A stretch of 64,000 nt of DNA from Dendrophyllia cribrosa (lineage: Eukaryota; Cnidaria; Anthozoa; Scleractinia; Dendrophylliidae): assembly GCA_024195265.1 (NCBI GenBank), contig JAJLRJ010000013.1:19929021-19993020 (forward strand), in the 5' to 3' direction. Below the pieces are notes generated by a model. The model saw only the letters and a program-made list of their open reading frames with translations. It ran no database searches and was not told where the DNA came from. The position numbers and the translations under genes were made by a program. Positions 52,201 to 62,180 of the stretch are shown piece after piece (the stretch's first letter is position 1; each line of letters starts with the position of its first letter).

Positions 52201-53040
52201 CTTGTCGTAATTCACAGGGGTGTGAAATAATGTGAAGTCACCATTGCGGTGAACAAGATATGCGGCAATTCCTTGCTTGAAATGCCTTTCGATTTTGGAG
52301 AAGTGCTGCAAATTTAGCTGGCCTCGAAGCCCCGGATAAACTGCGAAGAAGCTTTCCGCGAGTTCTCTGGATCTGCGAGTGTTGTCCCTTTTATGAGCTC
52401 CTCGATGGACAGCCAAGCAACGAAAGAGACAAAGATTGTCGTTGAAAGTGTCAAGAGCAATGACTTCTCTTTTGTTGCGAATCCAATCAGGAAGCCGCCC
52501 GAGCCCTATTTGCAAGGGTTGCCGATCCAACACGACTTTGACATCAAGAAGGGCAGTGCGCTCGTAAAGCCATTTGGCGTCAGGTCTGTTGAGTCTTGCG
52601 TTTTGAAGACGAAGCTCTTCCTGGGCTTGCAGCCACTGTCGTGTCTCGGAAAGAGTAGATAGCCAACGACTGTTGTGGTTGTTTTGATAAAACATTCTCA
52701 ACTCCTCGGTTTCAGTGTTTCGTAACTCGAATGTGAAGCGTAAATTGATTGAGTGTCGTGTGTGAACATGTTGCTTGATTTTGTTCAAAATTCTGGCGAC
52801 AAGAGAATTTTCGAGATTGTTTACAAAGCGAAACCGGAATGTTCGTCTGCCTTGTTCAACCCATTGATCAACACGATCATAGAGTTGAACAAATTGTTGA
52901 AAAGCCAGATCCGGGGGGTTGTTTTGAGGCTCGATCTCGCCGGCAGGCTCAATCCTCTCGAGATTTCGTGCCTGTTCGTCCAGCCAGGCAATCAGCTCGC
53001 GTTGATCGTCATCACGCCGTCTTCGCCGGGGTTGTGGCAT
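49267..53040 (-). CDS. PolB: Protein-primed family B DNA polymerase, 1,257 aa
   Basis: A fully open polymerase. The exonuclease motifs are DFEAY (496-500), GFNSGHYDLK (595-604) and NNLD (728-731). The polymerase motifs are DANSLYP (834-840), LLGNSAYG (1005-1012), MDTDSMY (1103-1109) and KCYYV (1165-1169). Inserts between motifs fit the protein-primed group. The long N-terminal part carries a C2H2 finger (CGECGGRF...HSKTC, about 310-330). It also has a nuclease-like motif with KTVFQFHGCHWHGC (about 406-419) and a DNLCLFRCLAVHRG stretch (about 201-214) reminiscent of OTU-type cysteine proteases. It replicates the linear element from its ends. The ATG lies three bases behind the TATAC box. Opposite orientation to integrase. 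Confidence 0.96.
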   Translation of the reverse strand: MPQPRRRRRDDDQRELIAWLDEQARNLERIEPAGEIEPQNNPPDLAFQQFVQLYDRVDQWVEQGRRTFRFRFVNNLENSLVARILNKIKQHVHTRHSINLRFTFELRNTETEELRMFYQNNHNSRWLSTLSETRQWLQAQEELRLQNARLNRPDAKWLYERTALLDVKVVLDRQPLQIGLGRLPDWIRNKREVIALDTFNDNLCLFRCLAVHRGAHKRDNTRRSRELAESFFAVYPGLRGQLNLQHFSKIERHFKQGIAAYLVHRNGDFTLFHTPVNYDKVGTPTMTVGIHEGHSFLITNINKVTNNYTCGECGGRFTRADNLKRHSKTCTRGQTKIVCPGKRVLPPESAFEKAFYPEGGFGVKAVCWLEWEAKQRGIHIHHHRCGHGGESYICGAPVDGYHPESKTVFQFHGCHWHGCEECYPEGMREEGIYVDRRGNTITRTIAYQKTLQRTQLLRDAGYTVVERWEHERPAPWWNDRCPQKRNKTYPHAIVYDFEAYQDKTKAARPTHDLTYESEHVPISVSIADTLNPEPEYICSKEPDELIRLFYASLERRSAAIREDVAVKYMPPDLENLPEKQLKLIDKWCNQVPVVGFNSGHYDLKLIRKYFVTHLAGENEVFAAEKEGRIMFINTPSFKFLDIMNYLAPGITYDKWVKTYGATQTKSWLPYEWFDSADKLDFPGLPPYECWYSQLKKAFVLSPEEHKECNRIFHEKGMKTFGDWLEHYNNLDVAPFLEALQTMKGFYTGLGVDIFKDAVSLPGVSMQYVLRGSLRGRNAPALYAPGPEAYAMLKGAVVGGPSLVFTRKHVRGETRIRSHEYGDLARITKRVVGFDANSLYPSTMLQGMPCGKEKVVHYNAPEQAVRALEMNLRLHTGGWFGFAEVDIEVPQELWEQFEEFPPLFINQAVPDEFVPQHMHDYLQESGRTRFPDQKKLLGVLSAKKMLIYAPLLKWYLNIGLKITAVYRTIDYMPKKLFAWFVREVADNRRKGDADREKALLADVFKLLGNSAYGKFIEAVERQTRTLYTIDEDEVDKHLRSPLFDDLEEIGDAYKIELRKQKVTIDRPFQVGIVVYQLAKLRMLEFYYDFLDYFIDRRDFELIQMDTDSMYFALAHDTLEEAVRPELRAQFEAEKKNWLAWDKWSGREPGLFKLEKEGTRAIALCSKCYYVENEASGEAKMSSKGVNKKQNELRWERYERALEGHRDMATNRGFRMHNGAMFTYEQHKLGLSAYYDKRWVLPDGLHTEPIEFHNPTGGN

Positions 53041-53043
53041 TGC

Positions 53044-53054
53044 GTATATATAAG
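53044..53054 (-). promoter_or_regulatory. TTATATATAC box of the polymerase gene
   Basis: Three nt before ATG 53,040, behind an AATTAAAAA tract. Confidence 0.55.
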
Positions 53055-53110
53055 GGTTTTTAATTTCTTCAATTGGTGATGCCCCGCTTGGTCATTGAGG
53101 GGGTTGTGCC

Positions 53111-53350
53111 ATATATGGGGGTATGTGGTTTTCTTCAATTGGTGATGCCTCGCTTGCCGCGGGGGTTTGAGGGCGGTTATCCAGAGTAGTGGGTAGAGAG
53201 GGACGTCAAATGCGGTTTTTTGAGCCGATTTCCAATTTGTTGCGCCGATAATCAATTTTTTCGAGCGAAGTGAGGAAAAATTGATTATCGGCGCAACAAA
53301 TTGGAAATCGGCTCAAAAAACCGCATTTGACTCCCTCTCTACCCACTACT
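53111..53350 (-). repeat. Right terminal inverted repeat of the Polinton
   Basis: Inverted copy of the left repeat with the same 166-bp terminal palindrome (53,185-53,350). The central loop is in the same orientation relative to the end, so there is no flip-flop difference between ends. A partial second copy of the inner part occurs just inside it at about 53,069-53,100. Confidence 0.93.
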
Positions 53351-53355
53351 CGGGC
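53351..53355. repeat. Target-site duplication CGGGC, right copy
   Basis: Matches 35,636-35,640; together they mark the exact insertion boundaries. Confidence 0.8.
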
Positions 53356-54069
53356 AGATATCAATTAGTAAAAGTAAACCAATCAGAGATAGTTTATATG
53401 GCGCGATCTCATGAATAATAAGTTATGAAAATTACATGAATGAATATTTTGTATTGTGTAAATTGTTGACAATACAATAATATTTATTTCATCTCGAATT
53501 TAAGATAGCAAAACTGGTAATAAATATCTTCGTTTATGGTCAGTAACGAAAGCAACAAACAAATCCGTCATCATTTTAATAGGGTCTACTTCGATATTTC
53601 TTGTACAAGGGCTTATTTTCACGAAAAAAGGAAATATAACACTGCAATGAGAAAGAAATGTAGAACCCGTTAATGACACGAAGGCCTATATGTAACTAAC
53701 CGTGTTAGGAAAGCAATATAATGCTTTAAAATGTTTATTTAATCGGTAACTTTTGTGATACACAATAATCACGCTGAAAATCGACGTAAAACTCGTCAAC
53801 AATCGAATTTAGCCCCCGCCAAGACATGTTTTAATAAGTTAGGAGGTCAATTTTGACCCCCTAAGTTTAGGACAAAAATTAAGACATATCTTAAGTTAGG
53901 AGGTCTTCGTGAATACCAGTTAAGACATGTCTTAAAAATTTAGGAGGTCCTAAGTTTAGGAGAAAAAAATAAGACATGTCTTAAAATAGAAGGTCTTCGT
54001 GAATATCAGTTAACTCCTAAGTTATATCTTAGGAGGCTCTTTGGATACTTTCGTGAATACGGCCCCAGG

Positions 54070-54450
54070 CTGATTCAATAGGGAAACCAAACTGAGTTGG
54101 ACAAGGACACTAGACTGAATAGACTGAATAGAAAGAGGACTTCAGATTGGATTCAACAGAAACAGCAAAGTAAATTCAATAGGCTTCAGATTCGATTAAA
54201 GATGGACTCCAGATTGGTTTCAATAAAGACACCAAACTGAATTCAACAAGGACACCAGACAGAGTTAAACATTCAACAAGAACAACAAGAACTTCAGATT
54301 GGATTTAACAGGGAAACTAGACTGAATTCAAGAGACTCCAGATTGGATTCAACAGCTGGACACCAGACTGAATTCAACAGGGACACCAGACTCAATTCAA
54401 TAAGGACTTCGCATTGGTTTTACCAGGAACACCAGACTGTCAGATTGTCG
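54070..54450. repeat. Degenerate short tandem repeat beside gene B exon 1
   Basis: Units related to GACACCAGACTGAATTCAAC and CAGATTGGATTCAACAG alternate over 380 bp, ending just before the exon 1 donor region. Confidence 0.75.
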
Positions 54451-54473
54451 ATGTTAGATTGCACTTTACGTAC

Positions 54474-54677
54474 CTTCTCATCATCATCAGTCATCGACAC
54501 CTCGATTAACGAACGCGATCGCTTTCTTTCCCGGGTGGCCTCCGGAGCTGTCGCTGGCACTGTTCCATTGTTAACTAAGACGAGAGGGACGTCAACTATC
54601 GTTGTGCCGGGAACTTGCAGCAAATTTCCACTGTTTCCGAAAGCGGTGTGCTCTTTCTTTTTACCCAGCTGAAGCAT
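54474..54677 (-). CDS. TRPA1-like gene B, exon 1 (start codon)
   Basis: The exon starts with ATG and codes for 68 residues beginning MLQLGKKKEH and ending TDDDEK, followed by a good donor (GAGAAG/GTACGT). It is a low-complexity cytoplasmic leader without ankyrin repeats. The phase at the donor is 0, matching the next exon found 19 kb away. The link across the large intron is inferred from phase and order; a further small exon in between cannot be excluded. Confidence 0.65.
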
Positions 54678-56571
54678 TGCTAGAACAAACAGCAGTTTGA
54701 TTTAAGAAGCTTTTCAGTAATTCCTGCGATGGAATAATAAGAAATTTAGCAGTTTAGCCCTGATCAAACGGAAAGTGGCATAAGCTAAGTAAGGCATGGG
54801 AAAGCTAACTGCGTATATATAAAAAGACAAAGTTGTGACGAAACAAAGTAAAAAGTCGATGCAAATTTCCATCTTCCCTCTTAGTTTGGTCAGGCCCATT
54901 TTTAGTCAAATAGAAAAAGAGTGGAGATTATAATTGGAATGGTGCGTGGCATAAAACATTACGCTCCCAAAAGGTGCCAAGTAAAAAAAAAAGCGACATA
55001 ATTCGGCACACATTGCATAACTACAGTAAACGGGATACTGAGCCGACGTGCCAGTCGGTGGCCGAGTTAGCTAAAATCAGGTGACGATTGTTTTAAAATC
55101 TAAAGTCAGGATTATCGTGCAGAGCAAATGACCACTCACTATATGCAAAAACTCGGGGAAGTTGACTCGTTTATAGTTTTGTGGTAATTGCAGGAAAACC
55201 TATTTACAAATGATAAACGTCTCGTAATGAAGACGTTTGCACCTAAGAGAAAGAAACTAAAATATCACGCCACTTACTCAGGATCTATCCTCTGGCGACG
55301 AGTTTTTCGGACACAGTGTTAAAATAAGCAGCCATGAAACGGCTTCGCTTTTCAAAATGTCCGTAACCACGAATATACATGTAAGCTCTCAGCGCTCTCG
55401 TTTCTTTTGTTCTTTCAACCTATATGGTTCATCGATCAATTGGGACGCATGATAATTTGACAGTAAATTTTATGAATAAGTAATACATTATTGAAGCAAC
55501 GTTGTTCGCGATATTGATACGATTTCTACACAACCAAAATGGAGAGTCAGAGTCTGATTCTGTTGACCAAAGGAAGTATTTGCAAAGGAGGAATCGGATT
55601 GCATACTTTGCATACTTTAGCATACTTTGTGGTTTTAGCGAATTTAGGGGTTTGCGGTAATAAAAAAAGATAATAAATAAATACCAAAATAACAATCGAA
55701 AACAATGCCCCTAAACGTTCGTTTAGCATTTCAATACATCTTTTTGCCATTCCTTGCAAAACGACAACGCCAAAGGACCAAATTCAAGGTTTTGTGGAGA
55801 ACGTAAACGCTGTACAATGGATTCAGTTTTCTTTTTTACGTGAACTTGAAAGAAAATTCATCTCCTGGGAAATTCAGCCTTATTAGACAAAGTAAACAAA
55901 CTGGAACAATTTCGAAGTAGTTAGAAAAAACGTGAATACTTTTATCAACCGACGTTTTCCTTCGCGTTGCCGTCGTGGAACTTAAGGTCTTCTTGTGTTT
56001 TGCGCTGGTCTCCCGTACCAGACCTCGTTATGTTTCATGTTACGGATGAAAATCTCTTTCTTATAAACAATATCGCGTCGTTTGAAATTAATTTTGGCTG
56101 AAGCGCGATTCTGATATGGTCCACAGTGGAAGGAAGCTTCTGCACTTTTAAACATTATAAACGGCATAAAACCGTGAATATTTAGTACACCGTAATCGAC
56201 AGATGGAAAGCGGAAATCGGGTTCGGCAAAGATGAGCAAAAGAAATCGGTCTCGACTGACTATGGTCAAAGGTGCTAGCGCCAGTGTAAGATCGAATATG
56301 TAAAGTTTCAAAAATGTTGTTATAGTAGATTTAATAAGGTCAGTTTTAAACTACAGATATTTTCGAATTTATTGCAGCACGAGGCAGTTGGCTGGACGTT
56401 TGAAGGTGAATTATTCGACGAGTTCTCAATGCTTCTGTAACTTTCGTGTCATTTGGTTTTAGTTGCAAGTCCACAGTATGGCAATACATGCACTAAATGA
56501 AATGTCTTTGACCACGGAGAACAAATGCCAAAATCTACTCCGTTGATCCCTCACAAACCACTAGTTGAATA
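54678..56571. other. 5' flank of gene B
   Basis: Should contain promoter and 5' untranslated region of gene B. No TATA box could be assigned with confidence. The frame at 55,982-56,311 (minus) is open for 109 codons but shows no recognisable domain. Confidence 0.4.
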
Positions 56572-57781
56572 CAGTCGAATCCCGTTAATACCGGGACAGA
56601 CCAACGTATTCGTACAGTATGTTGCCCAGTTTCCGGCCACTTTAGTTTGTAATCGCTATAACTCCTTTGTTTTGCACGGAAAATTTCTCAATTTCCTTTC
56701 AAAGACAGTTCATTTACTTACCTTTAAAACGTTAAATGGTTGGCGACCTTCCCCAAGTATTAAAGAAATTATACCATTTTTCGCAAAACTAGTAAGTTGC
56801 CCAGTTTCCGGCCAGCTAGCCCAGTTTCCGGCCACCGACTTAAAGTAAATTTTCCTTGAAACCGCTCGACGTAAACCGACTTGTAAGTCCCTTGATAATA
56901 GTGGTCGCCTAGTTATAAATATCAGGTAAGTTTCAATATTAAGCTTTGTCGCCTACTGTTTTACTATTCAAAATACGTATGACCTTAGTGACCCGGAAGC
57001 GTGTCTTCCGCAGTTTGTTGACAGACTACTACAAAAACAAATCATGACTTACGTACTTTTAGTCACGCTATACATGCATAAGCTGTTGTTAATTCGTAAT
57101 CTTTGTTACACTAACACATGTATCTTTAATTTCTCGACCAGGAAATTTTAATATTCGGTTCTTTCACTTAATAAGAAATAGGTTTTGAGCAATGTGTCTT
57201 TTAGTGGCCGGAAACTGGCACACTAGGTCGAAATCTTCGCTGAGAGTTGACTGCTAAAATTTCAGGAACAGCCCTATTCCAGCTGACGATGATAGATTCC
57301 CTAATCACTTTCATCTTTAATCTAATATTTGTCCAAAAATTATGAAGCTCCTTGAGATATTTCCTGTGAAACGAGCTATTTGTTTATCTACGGTAGTTTT
57401 GATGTGCAGTGAAACGAGCCAAAATTAATCGCTAAACGTTCAATCACCTGGACAAAACATTTCCTTCCTCAGCCGTTCCTTGTTCAAAAAGAACGCCAAA
57501 ACCACCAATGTGTAGCGGAAACGTTCGTCTTTCTTTCGGAACGCTTCGGTGGACGAAAATTTAAAACTCCGACGAACATAACCGACGTAATTGTTTTTTG
57601 GCCGGAAACTGGTACTGGCCGGAAACTGGTACTGGCCGGAAACTGGGCAACACACTGTATTCCGTAGTATAGAGGTAGGGATTCTGTGGATCATTCGTAT
57701 CGTACGGACCAAGCTAGAGAAATGTCCGTAATAAAGGGGTATCCGTATTATGGAGGTTCCGTAAGCAGAGGTTCGACTCTG
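56572..57781. mobile_element. pogo/Tc1-type MITE carrying a nested element
   Basis: Outer ends are CAGTCGAATCCCGTTAATACC at the left and GGTTCGACTCTG at the right, with CCGTATTATGGAGGTTCC inside the right arm. The left end follows TA. Confidence 0.5.
56615..57657. mobile_element. TA-flanked foldback element nested in the former
   Basis: CAGTATGTTGCCCAGTTTCC at the left and GGAAACTGGGCAACACACTG at the right, each next to TA. GGCCGGAAACTGGTACT is repeated near the right end. The motif CCAGTTTCCGGCCA recurs internally at 56,805-56,835. No intact gene. Confidence 0.65.
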
Positions 57782-58763
57782 AGCAAATGAATAAATAAAT
57801 GGATATATAAATAAACAAATAAGAAAATAAATATTAAATAAATAAATTTGGACTAACCGTTGTAGCCGTTTGCTTTATAGTGCAACCTGGATTAAATTGG
57901 CAATGAATCTTGCATGATATTCTGAATACTAGTAATAATGTAAGCGTGTTGGGCTGCTTAATACTTCTGCTTACAACTTCCTGACTTCCTGTATTCAAGT
58001 CGGTAATAGTCGAGGGCCAAGAACAAACCGCAGGATACGGTTTGCAAATTTAAAGTCAGAATGTCGATTAATTATTTCTGGTTATAAACACTTTGCCACT
58101 CTATATTAAAGCATCATTAATCTTGTTTTGACAAACCACTTTTTATGCTAAAATCAACCTCTATTATTAGCCTTAACTAATACGTTTTTGGTTCTTCAGA
58201 CCATTGTCCGTTATGTCTATTAAATTCACATTTCAAGGCAAGCGCATTACGCGGTTAAAAGCAAACAAGTATTAAATTGTTCATTAATCTCTGTTGGTCA
58301 AAAACATTAATTATCTGAAAATAGCAAAGTAATTGTCTTCAAATAGCAGAAAAGGCACTGAGTTATATTAAGTAACAAGTAAAGCACTATCTGCATGCAC
58401 AAACACTTGAGTTTCCTTTGAAGTTTACAGACCAGCATTGATACTTGACCAGCATTGCAAGCATTGCTACTTCACAAAAAAGAGAAATGATCTAGTTTGT
58501 GTAATACCTTAACATTAGGACGGTTTGACGTCAAATAAGCTAAATGTTACGTTATCAATCAACCGTGATTCCAACGGCCAACGGGGATGAAAATCTTCTA
58601 CCGACAAATTTTAAATAACGACTTTATTTCCGAAATCGTGCTTAATGAATTTAGCCATGCGTACAGTGTACACTCGTATAATACTCGAAGTAGAGATTTA
58701 CTCTGTCCACCATTTGCCAAAACACAAACATAACAAAGATGTCTTAGAATAAATGGGGCTAGA
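57782..58763. other. Intergenic DNA without recognised feature
   Basis: AT-rich, with an (AAAT)n stretch at 57,785-57,850. Confidence 0.4.
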
Positions 58764-59036
58764 CATAGTTAATAGAACAAACTGGTTATGAAACTCAGTC
58801 AGTCCTTTGTTATATGTTTTTGTTCTTCATTTCTTTTGTTCGTTTGCCTTGACCCTGCACAAAACACAAAGGGTATTGAAATGCATATGAGCAACTGACC
58901 AGTAGAAACATTTGGGCTCACACGTTAAACAAAACAATGTGCAGGGTCACGGTTCGTTCAACATAAAACAAAGCAGCTTTGTACACTCTTTTTGAAATTT
59001 GTTGAGCTTCATAACCAGTTTGTTCTATTAACTATG
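58764..59036. mobile_element. hAT-like MITE
   Basis: CATAGTTAATAGAACAAACTGG is inverted at the right end. It is flanked by GGCTAGA/GGGCTAGA repeats of 7-8 bp. No coding. Confidence 0.65.
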
Positions 59037-59290
59037 GGCTAGAGTATGGAATATGCTGTCGTCCGACCTTAGGAATGTAATTGAACTCGAAAAGTTTAAA
59101 AGAAAGCTCAAGTTGCACTTTCAACACGCCCGACAAATACTGAATAAGTAATTAATTATTGCAATATGTGGTCATATCTATATTTGTATTAGTCATTGTA
59201 ATCTGTAATACGCTTTCGTTGAACAGGACCCCACTTAAAAAAGCTCTAGCGGAACGGACAACCCCGTCTAAAAATTGTTATTATATTATT
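59037..59290 (+). mobile_element. LINE 3' end fragment
   Basis: The frame reads ARVWNMLSSDLRNVIELEKF, then RKLKLHFQHARQI and a stop: a reverse transcriptase C-terminus. The rest is 3' untranslated DNA. A hAT-like MITE is inserted just upstream, within the same fragment (its duplicate GGCTAGA lies on both sides). Confidence 0.6.
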
Positions 59291-61081
59291 CACAGGAAAT
59301 GTTTTTCACTGCTCTCATGATGTCACAATCTCCCACGCTCTAAAACGTGGAGGTTTAAAGGAAGTTCGACAATGTTTTTGTTTCAATTGTTCGTTTAATT
59401 TTACTAAACACAGTGTGGTTTTATAAAGTACACAAGAAAACATCAAAACTCAATGTCATAACATGGCGGTTTAATAAATAAATAAGTGGTTAATAGCGTT
59501 ACAGGAAATTTTTGTTATCCTTTTGAAATTTACACAGTTGTGCATAATATCATACGCAGGGTAATTATGACGCATAGATTAAGTATTGTTCCACATAAGA
59601 ACGATAGTAAACTTCATTGTTCTGCGGCATTGGCTCTTTCCCACATAGAATATCTTTGATTTCAAGAATAGAGGAGGACCTGATGGTTAATAATTATATT
59701 TCATTATAAAAATAAAGAAAATCCATTTGCGTCAAATAAATTTTAGGAAATGTTCGTGCTTAACCAATCAGAATAGCAGAAGACAATAGCTAATAATTTT
59801 GCTTCTTTGATGAAGTTCCCCAAATACAATTTCTTTTAAAAATTGTATGTTGTGCGATTGGATCTCAAATTACTTGAAACCTTAAAAAAATTAGACAAAA
59901 TGCACCTTGAACCTTAACTTTTTAGCGGTTTTTGAGTCTAGGCCAATGAGATCACTAGTTTTAACAATGAAAATTCTTGACATTCCATCGTGTTTGACAT
60001 TCCATTGCCGTTGGCGCTATCCTTCTTATGCGGATCATTACTTAAATCCCAAACGTGACCCAAGTATTGGGTGTTTCTTGGTGTTGCGGAAGCCATTGTT
60101 GGTTAGTTTTTGTGTTGTGGTGTGGGTATTGTTCAGTGTCTTTTGAATCTTTTGTTTTACGTCATTTGGTGATCGCACCATCCGCAACACCAAGAAACTA
60201 ACATGATTATGTTTTACAAGGCGAGGTTGATAGATGAAACCCAAATTAAAAGTCGGTGATAGTTAAGTAACAATGCGTGTAAGAACTAGGCAATCCTCTA
60301 TTGTTCTGCGGCATTTTGCTTTCCCCACATAAGATTGTTTAGATTTTTTTACTGAGAATACATCAACCTATGGACAACACGTTTTTGAAATAAAATGTAC
60401 TGAAACTTTATTTTAAAGCGATATTTCTTTTGTGTTACAAGATTTTATCCAATCGTGAGACTCCAAAACAATGGCCAAGAAAGGCTTCTAATTTTCCATG
60501 TTTCCCACATAGAAATTTTGCTGCTGCATTAAAACTCAGAATAGTTTTCACTATAAGGGAATCAATAAGTAAACCAGAGAGAAATAAATGCGCTATCTGG
60601 TGAAGTGATAGTAGATTTTCAAGTTTTAGCCAATGAGGTGGACGGTTTCAACAATATCACAATTAACACCTTTCTGCAGTCCCTGCCGTTGGGTTGCCTA
60701 GTCCTTACCAGGACCATTACTTAAATAAAAGCTATTTAACAGTTTTTCCTGTGACACAAGCTGATTCTAACTGTTGAGTCTGCGGATGAAATACTAAGGT
60801 ATGACTATCCAAATGAAAGCTATCAAGCGCTACATTCCTGTGGAACGGTTAATTATACTGTATAAGGTGGTTCTAACTTTCGAAACTGTGAATGAAATCT
60901 AAACTGTGATTATTCAAATGAAACCTATCGAGTTGAAACTCGTTAGTATGTGAATTCAATCCTAAAGTGAAAAACTGAAAAAAGTGAAACCTCTTTGACA
61001 GTACTTCGCATTGTACCATCTGTGTTTCAATGTTTCACAAAATCAAATTTGGGATTTTTGTTGAATTTTGTTTCTTAGGAG
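59291..61081. other. Intergenic DNA 3' of TRPA gene A
   Basis: A short inverted pair TTGGTGTTGCGGA / TCCGCAACACCAA lies at about 60,080-60,195. Diverged 106-bp repeat units are at 60,745-61,085. No gene seen. Confidence 0.45.
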
Positions 61082-61244
61082 TTAACGTGTTAAGGTTTGA
61101 AAAGGCATCATTGAAAACCGTTTCTCAGAAGGTCCTTTTCCTTTTTCTTTTTGTTCATTTTCTTCTTTCTCCCGTTTAGCATTCTCCATCAAGCTTTCCA
61201 ACATTTCTGACTGCTTTCTTAACATGTTGCAAATTTCATTGATT
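61082..61244 (-). CDS. TRPA-like gene A, last exon with stop codon
   Basis: Completes a Lys codon and codes for INEICNMLRKQSEMLESLM, then a highly charged tail ending QTLTR and TAA. The amphipathic heptad pattern fits the C-terminal coiled coil of TRPA channels. Acceptor TCTCTTTAG. It ends 6.4 kb upstream of the gene B start codon in the same orientation. Confidence 0.68.
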
Positions 61245-61595
61245 CTAAAGAGAGGAATAATAATAAAAAAGATCCTTATTAATCTTTTCATCTACTTGTA
61301 TACCAAGTCAGTGACAGATTCTTGAACAATAGGCCCTGGCCCTTGCTTTGATGGAGGGCTTAGAAAGGCAAATTGGATAATGGGCTATTCTTAAACGCAC
61401 TATCACACCCTAAGAGGCGCTCCTTGCATTCTGAATGGGGGAGGGAGGAGGTGCCCCACGTTTTGTCTCTCTAAGTTTTGTATTCAGCACTTCAGAATGC
61501 GATTGATGTAAAGCAAGATTTCTGTAAAGCTAAGCTGTATAAATGTAATATCAAAATAGCATTATAAAGCAGTATATAACATTATTATATATTAA

Positions 61596-62057
61596 TTAAA
61601 GTGCACCTAAACCCTAATTTTTTTTCTTTTAATCAACTCAATGTACGTTGTGAAGTCGAATAGTGAAATATTTCTTGCTTTTAACGTCGCGTTAGTGAGT
61701 TATAGAGATTTGAATTTACAAAATGCTAATTAGATGACGTCAAATGCAGACTTTACCATTATTTCTACTCAATTTACAATACGCAGTTCACACCTTAAGT
61801 ATAATCAATTTAAAAAATACTAATAAAAACTGTTTATAGTCAATTGATTTGTAAAAAAATATTACTTGGAGGTGGAAACAAGTAGTTGTATAATAAACGA
61901 GTCTGCATTTGACGTCATCTAATTAGCATTTAGTAATTCAAATCTCTATAACTCACTAACGCGACGTTAAAAACAAGAAATATTTCACTATTCGACTTTT
62001 CAACGTACATTTAGTTGATTAAAAGAAAAAAAAATTGGGGTTTAGGTGCACTTTAAT
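61596..62057. mobile_element. Long-arm foldback MITE in the TRPA gene A intron
   Basis: Arms of about 150 bp begin ATTAAAGTGCACCTAAACCC and end GGTTTAGGTGCACTTTAAT. Inner arm GCTAATTAGATGACGTCAAA is inverted as well. It lies between two exons. Confidence 0.8.
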
Positions 62058-62180
62058 ATAAATTGTATTTTTTTCAATATTATTGTTATTCTAAACTAGT
62101 TCTGAAAACCCCTTTTGGATTTTAATTTACTGTATAATATAAATCTAGTTGAATTATTAGTATCTTTCAACCAATCTTAC

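Larger units (their letters stand above)
35641..53350. mobile_element. Polinton/Maverick-type (adintovirus-like) element, 17,710 bp
   Basis: Bounded by 240-bp inverted terminal repeats beginning AGTAGTGG and flanked by the 5-bp direct repeat CGGGC (6 bp is usual for the group; only 5 match here). It codes for the hallmark set of protein-primed PolB, retroviral-type integrase, HerA/FtsK packaging ATPase and a probable double-jelly-roll capsid protein, plus about fifteen further genes. Genes run in both directions, are tightly packed, partly overlap and have no introns. It lies within intron 1 of the TRPA1-like gene B, nested in an older foldback element. Lesions in four genes (exonuclease, coiled-coil protein, ATPase, integrase) suggest an inactive or decaying copy, unless some are assembly indels. 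Confidence 0.95.
35468..54066. mobile_element. Older foldback/MITE element that received the Polinton
   Basis: The left end (GGGACCGTATTCACGAAA at 35,468) and the right end (CGTGAATACGGCCCC ending at 54,066) are inverted copies. Both flanks contain TAAGATATAACTTA-type subrepeats. The original element would be about 890 bp without the Polinton. At 53,850-54,040 the subrepeat (AAGACATGTCTTAA ... AGGTCTTCGTGAATA) occurs three times. No coding capacity is seen. Confidence 0.7.
4394..54677 (-). other. TRPA1-like channel gene (gene B), 5' and middle part, at least 22 exons
   Basis: This is the span of a minus-strand spliced gene. The exons listed below join in phase, with GT donors and AG acceptors, into one open frame of about 823 residues: a 68-residue leader, a long series of ankyrin repeats, the linker before S1, S1, the S1-S2 loop and S2. 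TRPA channels are plasma-membrane cation channels sensing irritants or temperature, with many N-terminal ankyrin repeats. The exon coding for residues NTALHLAAINGH and the following segment looks like the last ankyrin repeats of TRPA1. S3-S6, pore and C-terminus were not found in 1-4,393 and presumably lie outside the window. Intron 1 contains the Polinton element. The identity as a TRPA family member is secure; orthology to TRPA1 itself is inference. Confidence 0.88.
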
